This document shows positions 47,816-59,580 of a stretch of DNA of 64,000 nt, piece after piece; position 1 is the stretch's first letter, and each line of letters opens with the position of its first letter. The DNA comes from Thelonectria olida (Eukaryota > Ascomycota > Sordariomycetes > Hypocreales > Nectriaceae): contig JAGPYM010000004.1 of the NCBI GenBank assembly GCA_020736575.1, positions 310,001 through 374,000 of the forward strand. Direction: 5' to 3'. Position numbers and translations under genes: made by a program. The notes under the pieces were generated by a model, which searched no databases, was not told where the DNA came from, and was given only the letters and a program-made list of their open reading frames with translations.

Positions 47816-49663
47816 TTACAACTTATTGGGGGTCGCCGAGGTGGTGGGCCACTGGTAGCCAGCGGCGTCGCTGAACTTGTAACCATACGAAGCTGTGAAG
47901 TCGTCAAGAACGGCGGGGCCACGGGATCCTGCATGTTCGGTTAGCACACATGAATAAAAACTCCATGTTATATCATACCGTAGGGGTACTCCATGGGAAT
48001 AATCTCTTTGTTGTCGTCAAGGTAGTGGAGCAGGGGAGTGAAGATTCTCCAACTAGCGTCCAGCTCATCGTCACGCACGAAGTTGGACTGATCGCCCTTT
48101 AGGCAGTCGAGGACCAGGGACTCATAGGCCTCGGGAATCTTGAGGTCAGAGAATCGTCGACGGTACGTGAGATCGAGCTCGGTAACGACAGTCTGCATGC
48201 TGAGGCCAGGAAGCTTCGAGTTCATCTTGATGTAGACGCTCTCGTTGGGCTGGATGCGCATGACAAGTTCGTTACGGGGAATATCCTTAAAAATACCCGA
48301 AGTAACGTCCTTGAACTGGATTCGGATCTCCGTCTTCTGCTCGTTAAGGGCCTTGCCAGCCTTGATGATGAAAGGAACACCGTCCCATCGCTCGTTCTTG
48401 ATGTAAGCGACCAAGGCGCAGAAAGTGGGGCATCGGGACTCCTTGGGGACAGTCTCGTCCTCTCGGTAGGCAGGCTTGGTGCCGTCCAGAGACTTGCCAT
48501 ACTGGCCAATGATGACATTCTTGGGCTCAATGGCAGGGATGGCTCGGAGGACTCGGACCTTTTCGTCACGAATGTCCTCGGCGTTGAAAGAGATGGGCCT
48601 CTCCATGGCAAGCAGGGTGAGCACCTGGAGCAAGTGGTTCTGCATGACATCTCGAACGATGCCAAACTCATCAAAGTAACCGCCTCGGCCCTCAGTGCCG
48701 AAGGGCTCCTTGAAGGAAATCTGGATGTTGTCGATGTGGTGGCGGTTCCAGGTAGCGCCGAGGAAAGAGTTACCGAAGCGAAGGATCAAGATGTTCTTCA
48801 CCATCTCCTTGCCAAGGTAGTGGTCAATTCGGAACAGCTCCTGTTCGTTCCAGTCGGGCTCGAGCGACTTCTGCAGCTCGCGAGAGCTAGCAAGATCCTT
48901 TCCAAAAGGCTTCTCGACCTGGTGAATGTAAGCATAACTAATCCCACTTCCCGGATAGCAAGTCTACGCACAATGACACGAGCAACACCGTTCTTGGGAT
49001 AGCAGATCTTCTTGAGGTGCTGAGAGACAATAGTGAAGACACTGGGAGGCAGAGCCATGTAAAAGAGACGATGGGTCTGGGATCGACCCTCCTCGAGCTC
49101 CTCCAGATGCTTGTTCAAGACAACGAAGGACTCGTCCTTATCGTATTGACCGGAGACGTAGGTGCAACGGTTGCAGAACTCGTCAAGCTGTTGCTCAGAC
49201 TCCTTGGTGGGGGTCTTCATGTGAGACTTGATACGTCGGAGGTGCTCATCGTGGTCCATCTTGGTGCGAGCATATCCGACGATCTTGACATCTTGAGGGA
49301 GGAACTGGTTTCGATACTATATTCACATTTTTGTTAATTTTTACTTGGCCACTATCGCAATTGTCGCGAGGTGAAGCTCACCAGGCCAAAGAGCGCGGGG
49401 TACTAGAGACGTCAACGTTAGCGCGACGTTGAGCTAGGGTCACTCAGAGAGCTCCTACCGTCTTCTTTTTAGCGAGATCACCAGAAGCTCCAAGCACGAT
49501 GATGGTCGTGTTCTCCTTGAGCTCCATGGTCCTGAGAGGCCAAGTCAGTTAGCAAAACGAGTACGATACGCCACAGGTCCAAGGCGCGCAAGCTTCACAG
49601 CGTCGCAATTCTCGGCGAGCAAGCAGTATCTTTAGTGGGGGTGGCGGACACGTACGGATCCAT
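47816..49663 (-). CDS. zwf1: Glucose-6-phosphate 1-dehydrogenase
   Basis: First enzyme of the oxidative pentose phosphate pathway; makes NADPH and 6-phosphogluconolactone in the cytosol. Six exons, 49663-49656, 49531-49459, 49402-49382, 49316-48972, 48918-47979 and 47928-47816, sum to 499 residues in perfect phase. The NADP-binding loop GASGDLAKKKT is at the end of exon 2, YPALFGL is a 21-nt exon, and EKPFGKDL begins exon 5. The active-site RIDHYLGKE follows. The first exon is 8 nt (ATG-GAT-CC); the junction yields MDPTMEL, so an internal ATG in exon 2 (giving MELKENTT) is an alternative start that would skip the microexon. Length and motif order leave no other candidate family. Confidence 0.96.
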
Positions 49664-50264
49664 GATGGCGAAGTGTTGGGGAGAGACGAAGGGAGAATTC
49701 GTTGCGAGCTCAAGTCGGAGAAGAAAGTATCGGCTTCGAGGACGGAGGACAGTACGGGCGACGGGTGTTTTGGGAAGGAAGTTTGAACAGAGCAGAGCAA
49801 GAGCTGGGCTGAGGAGAGATTTCAAAGGGAGGAGAGCAGCAGGGCCAGGAAGGTTTTATGACGAGCATGCAGAGACGGGGAGCTAATAATGGCTGCGAGC
49901 GACGGGGCGATGATGCAGAGGCGGGCAAGCTTACCTCACTGCATACGGTAACGGGCCATGGCCAATGCCCGCAAATCCCACGCCAAAACGCCAGCTCCAT
50001 GCTCTTCAGGTTGCGCCCTGGGGGACCATCCCCCGCCCTCGGTGCCCCATTTCCCGGCACGTCGCAGGAGCAGCTCGCTACTTTTTTGTCCGTTGAACAG
50101 AGAGTCCTGGATCCGTAGCTGAAAGCGAAAGTCGTCGACGGAAGTGGCACAGCTAACTTATCCGCCCCATCCACACTCTCCTCTCATCTGTTTGCTCCCT
50201 ACAAAGCAACGTTAACCACCAGACCTCACAGTGTATTCGGACCATCTCTCTTGCCATCTGGCCT

Positions 50265-50292
50265 CTACCCAATGGCGTTCCTCATTGGGTAG
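50265..50292. promoter_or_regulatory. Perfect 10-bp inverted repeat carrying opposed CCAAT boxes
   Basis: CTACCCAATG and its exact complement CATTGGGTAG are separated by 8 nt. Each arm holds a CCAAT pentamer, in opposite orientation. CCAAT is the site of the fungal HAP/CBC complex; a functional role here is inferred from pattern alone. Confidence 0.45.
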
Positions 50293-51828
50293 CTTCGCCA
50301 TTGACCACACCCCTCGGTTTCAGTCGACAACACACGTCTTGCTTCATCGGCCCGCCTTGGGCCGTTCCAGACGGCTCTGGTATCAACCACCGTCTCTGTA
50401 CGGAGTACTTCAAGGATGTGCCAACCATTGGCCTTTTTACCCGCCAAATGAATCACAGATCAAACGTCCCAAGGCTTGTTGTCTCCCGGCTTGTCCGGAC
50501 TTCAATGCTTCACCGAGTCCTGGGCTCGGCGAGCGAGGGTGAGGGGTCAATGGCGGCGGTGGCGGCACCGAGGTCAGGGCGGCACACACCCCAACATGGA
50601 ACAGCTCGTGGTCCACATCATGTTGCACTGGGGCCGCGATGATTATTAAAGATCCGTCTTGTTCATGTCGGTCTCGTCGGTCTTGTCGCCGTGTTCGGCG
50701 GACTTGCTCCCGTGGGACAAGGCTTTCTTCTCTGAGGCCAAGTGTAGGCACTGGTTGCAACCAACTGGAGAGCTGGAAGCGGAGTGGCTTCAATGAATGC
50801 AATCGCGTGCAGGGGAGAAGCCTGAGAGAGTCGTTCTCGTAGTCGGCATTCGAGTATGGCACCTACGGCGCAACCACGGCCAGGTTGCAGTGCTCATCGG
50901 CGCAGCTCCTTGTGGCCCACTACGTAAGGTAAGGCAAGGTATTGGAGGCTCGCTCAACAACCCCAACTTCAAGGGACTTGACCCTTGCTTGGTACGTCAC
51001 TTATCAAATTCCTAGACACATTCTTTCTTTCCCATGCTGCCTTTTTATTCTTGCGAGGAGAAACAACTGCCTAATCTGCGGACTTTGATGTCCGACCTTG
51101 TCAACTCGGTTGTCTGGCCTGTCTGGTTCTTGTGTACCCGCACCAACCCCCTCCCCGGTGTCGGCTTGAGAGCTCTGAAGCTATTGGGGCGGAAAAGACA
51201 ATGTGAAAACATCACAAGCGGATCGCCATGAAGTTTGAGTTTGGCTGCGGGAATTTCTTTCCGAGCGAGATTGTACGCAGAATGAATATAACATCTCCAC
51301 CAGCGCTATCGTAGGCACAATTGCACTTCAACTTATCCGTAGATGCCTTCTTGATGATGCGATCCTGACTGACATGCAGGTTCTGTTTACCAATCCCGCC
51401 ACTATCCGACAAATCATGGGCTAAGAATCCACGCTGACACAGAATCTTGATAAGAGGCCAGTCAGGGTCAATTGCATGCAAGATTCAAGGTTCGTGGAGA
51501 CATGCTTCCAGGACGGACGTCAGAGCTGCCATTGAAGGACAAAAAAACACAATCAACCCCCGTTATGGCCTGTTGTTGTGCCTCGTGTCGGGAGTTGAAT
51601 TAATCAGCTAAACAGCCATTTATCCAGCTTCAACGTGAGATGGGGGCAACTCCGCTCCGGGAGTTGCATGTGGTTCACCCAGCTCCGGAGTTAGGCCGGA
51701 GAAGCCGCATCTCCAAAGATGTTGAGTGGGGGGAGGGGAAGATGTGCGGGCTTTGGGGTTGTGGCTGGTGTCGGGTGGCGGTGCGCTTTCGCCAGGGCCG
51801 TTGAGGCTGACCCAGGAAAGAACCAGCG

Positions 51829-51840
51829 AACCCTAAACCC
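51829..51840 (+). promoter_or_regulatory. Telomere-like AACCCTAAACCC box upstream of the eL33 gene
   Basis: The element lies about 200 nt before the start codon. AACCCTAA (TTAGGG) boxes are Tbf1-type sites in ribosomal protein promoters of several ascomycetes; the assignment here rests on sequence and position only. Confidence 0.45.
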
Positions 51841-52036
51841 ACACGTGATCCCAGGGCACAAATTTTCGAGCAACGCATAGCGCGCACCACAATCGCATCC
51901 ACTCAACCTCAGCCCGACATTCAACGACACCAACGACGCGCAACAACAAGGTAAAGGTCTTTTCGGTAAGACATTTTCCTTCAGACTCTCACTCGCATTT
52001 GTTGTTTGAGAGGGCGGAAGCCATACCACAGTCAAA

Positions 52037-52727
52037 ATGCCTTCGGAAGCCGGTCACCGACGTGAGTTCTCCTGCCCGCGAGCCGACGATCTGCGATATC
52101 TCGAGATCGAGGAATTGAGGATTGTTTAATGACTTTGGCTAACAAACATTCTGCAGTATACGTCAAGTGAGTACATACTCTTCCCGCCAGGCAGAATGCG
52201 ATATGACAATTCGGGCTCGGTGCCGACCCGAGCGCCCGCCTCGAAACGATCTCGAATTCTACGAAGCCACGGCACTATATCAACATGGAAGGACTTGTGC
52301 TGACAAGATGGTTTAGGGGACGTCACTTGAGCTACCAGCGCTCTCGTAACACCACTCACTCTGGTACCAGCCTGATCAAGATCGAGGGTGTCGACGACAC
52401 CAACGCCGCCAAGTATGTTTATTTTGTGGACGTTAGGGCTGGTCGATAAGCAAGACGCTAATCATGTCTCGCAGCTTCTACCTTGGCAAGAAGGTCGCCT
52501 TTGTCTACCGGGGCCAGAAGGAGATCCGGGGCACCAAGATCCGCGTTATCTGGGGCAAGGTCACCCGTCCCCACGGTAAATTCGCTTTCCTCGATCCCCT
52601 ACGAAACACATACTGACCGCTTCGTATAGGCAACTCTGGCGTCGTCCGCGCCAAGTTCACCTCCCCTCTCCCCTCCAAGTCTTTCGGTGCTTCCGTTCGT
52701 GTCATGCTGTACCCCTCGTCGATATAA
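52037..52727 (+). CDS. rpl33: 60S ribosomal protein eL33 (yeast L33, human RPL35A)
   Basis: Cytosolic large-subunit protein. Five exons, 52037-52061, 52157-52166, 52317-52412, 52475-52575 and 52630-52727, join to 109 residues, the normal size. Exon 2 is only 10 nt and gives part of [13 protein letters not shown]. The body carries [17 protein letters not shown] and the C-terminal GVVRAKF and [12 protein letters not shown], which are diagnostic. The intron-dense 5' half is usual for fungal ribosomal protein genes. Confidence 0.96.
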
Positions 52728-53424
52728 AAAAAGGGCTTCGGGATGGAGTTGGTAGTGAGGGCGGTTCTCATTTGGCTGCATTGGTCGAGGCAAGGATAAA
52801 GCAAATTGCCTTGCTTTGAGGCATTCAATTCAAAAAGACGTCAAATCCCAACCCCGAAGGCTCTGACAGCCTGGCATCTCGATGATGGTGTTTATTACCG
52901 TGTATCGGTTGGCGATACCGAACTCGACTGGGAAGTCCACGAGGACCAGCAATGGGATGTGGCTCGGATCGGGGGCAACTTCGGCGACGGTGACTCAGGT
53001 ACAAACGATTCAACGATGATAGCCAGGTTGGGGCTTTTTTACGGCAGCACCTGTCCCTGAACGCTGGATTGTGATTTTGATTGTTTGGGAATTTTTGAGC
53101 CATGGTCTGGTGTCTTATGATGAATCGGAATGTCTTTTGAACAACACCATCGAGGGATATCCAACTGGGCTGCTATGCTGTCTTGCATCAGCCCTAGGTG
53201 TCCTGATTTCAAGTCCGCCTTCCTGAGTGAATGTCGCCTATCCATTGTTGTTGTATCATGTTTGCCTGAAGACCACCCAGATTGATCCGCCATTTCCAGA
53301 ATATTCCATCTCTTCCCCGAATGTCGGTATGCATTGAGCAGCCGATAGAAGAACTCGCTTACATCAGCCTACAGTAGACATTAAAGACATATTCTCAATC
53401 ACATGCTTAATATTTGCAATTCAG

Positions 53425-53583
53425 AGATGCCAATTACATCATCGCTGCCCTATTTCTGAAGGGTCTGGTTCCGGAAACAGCCCTAAATTTGAGGTTGCTA
53501 ACAACGGAAGTAAACGACATCGACACACTCCACCACCTCAGTGTTATCGTCATGGACGGATGGATCATCATCTTGACATCATG
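53425..53583 (+). pseudogene. Exon-like orphan fragment, unidentified
   Basis: A 159-nt stretch is preceded by an acceptor-like TTTGCAATTCAG and followed by a GTAAGA donor. One frame reads through it, about 53 codons including YIIAALFLKGLVPETALNL, with no start codon and a stop just past the donor. I could not attach it to neighbouring exons or to a family. It may be a relic exon or chance. Confidence 0.25.
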
Positions 53584-55573
53584 GTAAGATAAATGAATAC
53601 ATTTGTTTATTTCTCAAGGTGAGAGCATTGTTCGCATTCAAATGCCGCTCAGACACATCTGAATAGACAACTCAATTATCCTCCAGCTAATAACTTCTAC
53701 GGGTGATGGGACTTGCAACTGGCTATTAAGACTCACTTCATGAACAACGCGAGGCGTGTAAGACACAATCGATCACTACCAAAAACGAAGCATTACCCGT
53801 CATTGAGAGTCCAACCATCATGTGACGGCGTCGAGTATAAAGGGGCGTGAGAAGTGATCGCCAGGCAACCATGAGCCTCTACTTGTCCACCCTCTGTTCC
53901 CAGGGGTGTGAGATTGTCCATCATATGTCATTTATTTGCTCTAAACATGTGAAGTAGAGTGACTGTGACTAATATATATACGATAATGGTTCTGTTATAA
54001 CCCGTGATTGGCAGTCACTAACCCGCAGATGGGGTTGAACTGGAAAACACGACACATGCTGAACTACACTGACTTTAAAGATTCATGAATATGACTCAGC
54101 CTTATGACTTGGGGGATTTGCTTGCCGTTTGCCTTGTGTGTGCGCGAAATGATTCACTTTGAATCGAGTGTACGGGCAGCACCATTGCGTAATATAGGAT
54201 CAGTATTCCGCGGGAACCACGCCCAAATCTTTAGAATAGACCGACTCTGCCAGGTCGATAGGTCCTTTTGGCAAGAGAAGTAGGAATTGAACAGCTTCCA
54301 GAATAGGATAACAGCAGCTATGATGATAAGACTTCATGCACGTCCTTATCATAGGCTCTATCCTTCACAAGTTGAACTGGATCTTCAGTTCGGTGGATAT
54401 TGGTTTGATCAGAAGATCCTATGGCAATCTAGTCAGGAAGGATTTCGGGATGAAGTAGATTTGATATAGATGGAACATTGCCTGGAGGCACAAATGAAGA
54501 GGTTGTCTATGGCGGGCTTCTTGACTCTTCCTCTTACGTAGACTTCTCAGCATGTTACAACATTATCTGGGTTGTGCTATGGCCATTCGCCAAGCATAGA
54601 AGTACTTCGTACACAGGTAGTCAAGAATTGCTCAGAAGATATTTCCTTTCTCTACCACGTGCTTTGAGATTGTCACGTTGCCATGACATCCATCCAGTCC
54701 AGATACATAGATGCCGGTCGGCAAGGATATGTGGATGGGATGGACCAAGGAGGATCGTCCATGATGATGGCGCCTTTCCTGTTCTTTAGACTGAAACAAC
54801 CCAATCTTGCATTAATAACAAGTAGCATATATGCTGATGGCGCAGGTGATGGAAGAGCAATCTTGGTCAGGGTTGCATTCAACCAGACCTACTTGATCCC
54901 AAACCGGGGGCGCATGCAAATCCCGCGCTGCTGCTGCGCTGCACACATACATGGCGGTACCACATTCTTACCGCATGGCAAATTCAATGTTTCCTTGACA
55001 AGGCAGAGCGCGCGGCAAGTCCGCATGCCGGATGACTCGGGAGTCATGGATGCTGGGGGAGCCGAATGCACGCTGCAGGGCGAGCGGGATGAAGCATGTT
55101 TTGGACAACGCACACACGAAGGCAATAACTAACAAGGTTGACGAACAGCTAAACCTGCATTAGCGAAGGAAGTTTTTGTTTCTGCTGTTGCGCGATGAAC
55201 GAACGGCATGTGGGCGGCGGTGCAGCGTTGGAGTGTCATGTCTCAGCTGAGGTCGTTATCAAGATACGATAGTTTGCTTGCAAGAAAGGGCGCCGCATTC
55301 ATACATGCACTATACATGGCGCCACGCGCGTCGACATTTCAGCAGTTCATGGGTGTTTTCCACGAGACGCCAGATGTCAAATGTGTGGGGGTACCTTGGC
55401 TTGTGTAGCGCAAGAAGTGTCGGCTCAGGCTGGGTTCCAGGATCCATGATGGCCTAATTTAGCACTGGGGAACGAAAGCTCGGCGGCAGGGAGGCGTGAT
55501 GGGCGATCATCAGTGGTCCGCACGATATGCTCCGGAATGTCTGGAATTTGATATGATACTATTACTCCTAGAC

Positions 55574-55591
55574 TACCTAGGTACCTAGGTA
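55574..55591. repeat. 18-bp perfect palindrome made of two ACCTAGGT units
   Basis: TACCTAGGTACCTAGGTA equals its own reverse complement and holds two tandem copies of the palindrome ACCTAGGT. It stands alone in non-coding DNA. No function is indicated. Confidence 0.85.
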
Positions 55592-58500
55592 ATCAAGATG
55601 AGCAGAGAGAGCTGGCCATGGGCATCATCTGAGAGGACAATCATGGTCTTCAGCCCCTTTCTACAGGCTTAAATCAAAATGAAAATCAACTCTGTGCGAT
55701 GGAAGCGTGCCGAGGGTTTGTGTGCCGCAACAAGGGTAGCAAGGTCTCGCGTTCGCGGCAATTGTGGCTGCATGGCCTATATGCACCTCGAGGCACACGA
55801 AGGGGGAAGACTCGCTCACACGAAATATTGACTAACAGCTATGAAAGCCAGATCTAGAATGAGCCGCACCAACGAACCGAGATAAAAGCAAATCTGAGGT
55901 GGTAGATTCGTAGCCGAAGAGAGCCCAGCTGAGCTTCAAAAGTCAATTGGGTGTTAGCAAGACGCCACGAGGACATTGTAAGGCAGCCATTCCCAAGCAC
56001 TCCCGTATGTACTCCGACATGCGGCAAAACAACCCGCGGATCGAAAAGCACCCATCTCGCATCGAGAGTCGAGGTCTGGCACTGGCAGTGGCTTGGCAAC
56101 TTGGCTAAGCCCAAGGTAATGCACGGCGTTGCATGGAAGCGGCAGAAGATGGTGTGCGGGAGCCACCGAACACGAAGAAGAGGCAAACGGAAGACGGGAG
56201 AGAACCACACCCTGGTTGACTATCACTGTGTATTCGTACAGTACAGAGCAGTACCTTGGGCCGCCTCGATGGATGTTGATATGCAGATCTCGTTGCCAGG
56301 GATTTCTTCCTTGGTCCGTTTATGGCCTGGTCCAAACCTGTTGCCCCTGACTGAATGAACTGATGCGCGTGCGTTGTGTGAGCTGGCCGCTGTTGTCGTG
56401 ACCGCCGCTTCTTGACGGCCTCGACGGCAGGTTGTTGGTCTTTGGGGGAATAGCTAGTACGGATACAACATATGTACCTACAGCACATCATCACACAAAG
56501 AAAGGATGGACTTGAGGCCTTTCACTCGCTACCCCCAGCCTGGCCTGCATTTCTTGCAAGGGTAAACGTGGCATTCAACGCTTCTGCGGCTCATCACCAC
56601 ATCTGATGTTGGCACAGTTTCGGTCAGAGATTTTTTGTTTTATTTTTTTTTCTTTCGCGTATTATTGATTTGATTCACCATGCGGACTTGTCGATGATGA
56701 GCCATTGGTGAAGGCGTGTGAGGGTGTGTACCATCATCTTTTAGCAGCATCAGCAACACCTGTTGATGCTACCGCGGTGATAATCACAATTGCCAAACAA
56801 TGACGCTTCGGCGACTGATCAATTCAGTCAACAGATCAACCCCAGAACCTCTTTTTTAGGGTTTTACTTTGGGCCAGTCATTACGAGGTACCTCGTAAAC
56901 CTGGAACTCGAACTCTTCTCCAGGTCGCAGGGAACCGGACGGAGAGTGGCAGAGTCGCATGTCGTGGCTGTCGATGCAGAGTCCCAAGCGGAGCGGACGC
57001 GTCATGATCAGACGGTACTAAAATACTTTGAGCTCTTCTCGAATCAGGAGCCTGGGACATGGCAACGAGGGGGGAGCAGAGAGGAGACTTGGGTTTTGGG
57101 CCCCCAAGTCACAGCTGCAGTCAGCTCTGCCTTTGTTTGTGAGTAACTAACAAGCCGCTGGTGCTTGACACTTCTGCTACTTCGTCCTCTTCCTCTTCCT
57201 CTTCTGTCCCTTCTTCGCCCGTTCGGACAATCGCCGTCCGCCGTGCAGGGGGTTGCAACTCTCCCATACGGATACGGGAACCGCAACAGTACGCGCATTC
57301 AGTCGGCCATTGTCGAGATTCCGAAGCCGAGTCTTATCCAAGCTGCTTCAGAGATACGCCATTGCAGGACAGCAGCTAGCGGCTGACCACCTGTTCCTAC
57401 ACGAGGTTTGCGTCTGGAGAAAGAGAGGGCATGCGTACCATATATTCGTAAACACACAACACACATAGACTTCGTACATGCTGCATCATATACATAAGCC
57501 CTCTGTCATCCCCCTCACTGCATCGGAGCGCCCGCTTCCAGAGAGAGAGTTCTGCTACTCCTCGTACCTACTTTGTTGCTTTGGGCTTGCATCGTCGCTC
57601 GTTTTCCTCCCACCTCCCGCGCTGTGCCAAGTATACGTAATACTCGGCGCCGTCCCTTATCTGCGTCGAAACGCGACAGACGATCATAGCGACGGGACGG
57701 AAAAGCCCAGTGACTCAAATTACCACCTTAGCAACATTGCATCCGGACGGTTGCACCCGACGCGCGATTCAAATCCTCCCGGGGGCTTGTTTTAGGGCAG
57801 GTTTGGAGGAGATAACGACAATTACAAGGCTCTCGCCGAACGAGACACAACCGCCACGAAGAAGCAGCGCCGCCACGTTCACGCCGTCGCCGTGTATCAC
57901 GCCAGCGACTTCTGTTTATTATTTATTATTTTGTTTTTCTGCTCTTACCCCATTCGAAGCTGACCGGTCGAGCCATTGGCCTGTCACATCTCGAGGCTTC
58001 TAAGGACGCTATTCCAATCGTGCATCGTCTCGTCTCCCAGCCCCCTGCCGCCACCCACGCACACGCCCACGAGCCAGAGACAAAGCCACCTGCAGAGAAA
58101 CAGAAACGACGGGAGACAGCGCATCTTTGGTTGCTGGACCAATACAAGTGACAAGCCCACTTTCAGCGTTTGGGAGTCTGTGACGTCAAGATCAAGGCCC
58201 ACCCAAGCTCAATCGGCGCCAACAGGAAACGGCAGAGGGAAAATTAATTGGCAGCGGAGCAGAGACAAGATCTTCAGCGGCCGTGTTTGGACGCCGAAAC
58301 GCAGACGAGGTTCAAGACAAAACGGACGTCAAACAGCCGATGAAGTGAGCGAAATCTACAGCAAACATCTCCATCGAGTTGTTACTATTATCGCTGGTCT
58401 CAGTCGAAAAGCAAGACACCGCATCGACAGGCAAGCAGACGCCCAATTCTCTCATCGAAGCGAGCAGGGGGTGTTTCACGGCCTCCGGAGCGATAAGAGG

Positions 58501-59580
58501 TGAGATTTCAGTACCTGTTGGCGGCCTGGTTTTTTGGCCCGTCTCGTTGTCCGGCAACTACCTGGAATCCGTCATCATCGCCATTGAAGAAAACGGGCGT
58601 CTTGATTGATTCACTCTGCAGCATTCGTTGCCCCCTTTTTTTCTTCCATTCTCCCTTCCAAGCCCAGTCCAGATTCATCAGTTCCCAATCGCAGCTTCGA
58701 TCCTGTTTGCACATTGAGCCTCTGGAGCTTCTCTTCACCCTTTCCCTCCCTTCCCCCCATTTATGACGGATGTATATTAATCGGGCCATCCATGAGAGAG
58801 AGATCCATCCAATCCCTCATGCAACCACACCATCCCATCGAGTCCACAGCACACACGCAACCCTCTCTCGCCACACCCTAGTCTCCTGCTTCTCTGTTGC
58901 GAGCTCCACTGATTCTTGGCTGATAGCGCTACCAAGCTGTACCATATCCACACGCACGCGCCGACAAAGTACCTTTCACTGGAAAGACGGTAGTCCCCAA
59001 AAAAAAAAAAAAAAACGCCCGGCCAGTCTCCCTCTCCCGGGTCTCTCCCCCCTACGTCGGAGTGAGTCGCTACCTGGGTACTCCCTCGTCGCCCCAAGGT
59101 ACAAGCCCGGAAGCAGCCCACCTTGTCCACTCTTGCGTGGCTTGCGCTCTCTTGGCCTCGCAAGCTCGCCTCCCAGTCCCATCTGCAACAAGATCAAGCA
59201 AAACCACCACCCCCAGCCTCTTCCTCCGCCAACGACTTTCCCAAAAATCTCCACCACGAAATCTCCCATCCCAGGTCCAGCGCCTCATCTTCCTTGCTAG
59301 TAACCGTTTGGTCCGTTCTCTCGTTTGCAATCCCGCTCCTGTCCATTGTCCGCCGCCCTCTGGACCAGCCCCGTTCTCTTAAGCAACCTTGAACAATCTC
59401 CATCACAGCATCGCATCGGTCGATTGCTCTGCGACAGGCGCCTATCCACCGCCTCCGTCCCGTCGCTATCACCCCGAAACCATCCTTGCACCGCAAGGGC
59501 CGTTCCCAAGATCCTGCGCGCTCCACGACCCACGAGACTCCAGCTTGATAAAACCAGCGTCTCCCCCAGCGCCCGCAACC

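Larger units (their letters stand above)
49664..52036. other. Divergent region between G6PD and eL33 genes
   Basis: About 2.4 kb presumed to hold both promoters. It contains an inverted repeat with opposed CCAAT boxes (50265-50292) and a telomere-like box (51829-51840), both listed separately. Open frames here are not supported as genes. Confidence 0.6.
52728..59580. other. Gene-poor 6.9 kb segment
   Basis: No complete gene could be built. The part 53300-54700 is A/T-richer, with an exon-like orphan at 53425-53583 (listed separately) and partly open but stop-interrupted sequence at 54290-55130 that could be decayed coding DNA. An 18-bp palindrome is at 55574-55591. From about 57150 the plus strand becomes pyrimidine-rich with an 18-A run at 58999-59016; this is probably the promoter and long leader of the DUF2406 gene. 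Confidence 0.55.

Noticed and set aside
56790..57146. 118-codon frame on the plus strand in the gene-poor region
   Set aside because: It starts at TTG, and composition and lack of family resemblance argue against a gene.
57680..57800. tRNA-like B-box sequence (GATTCAAATCC)
   Set aside because: No T-stem or acceptor-stem complementarity could be formed around it.
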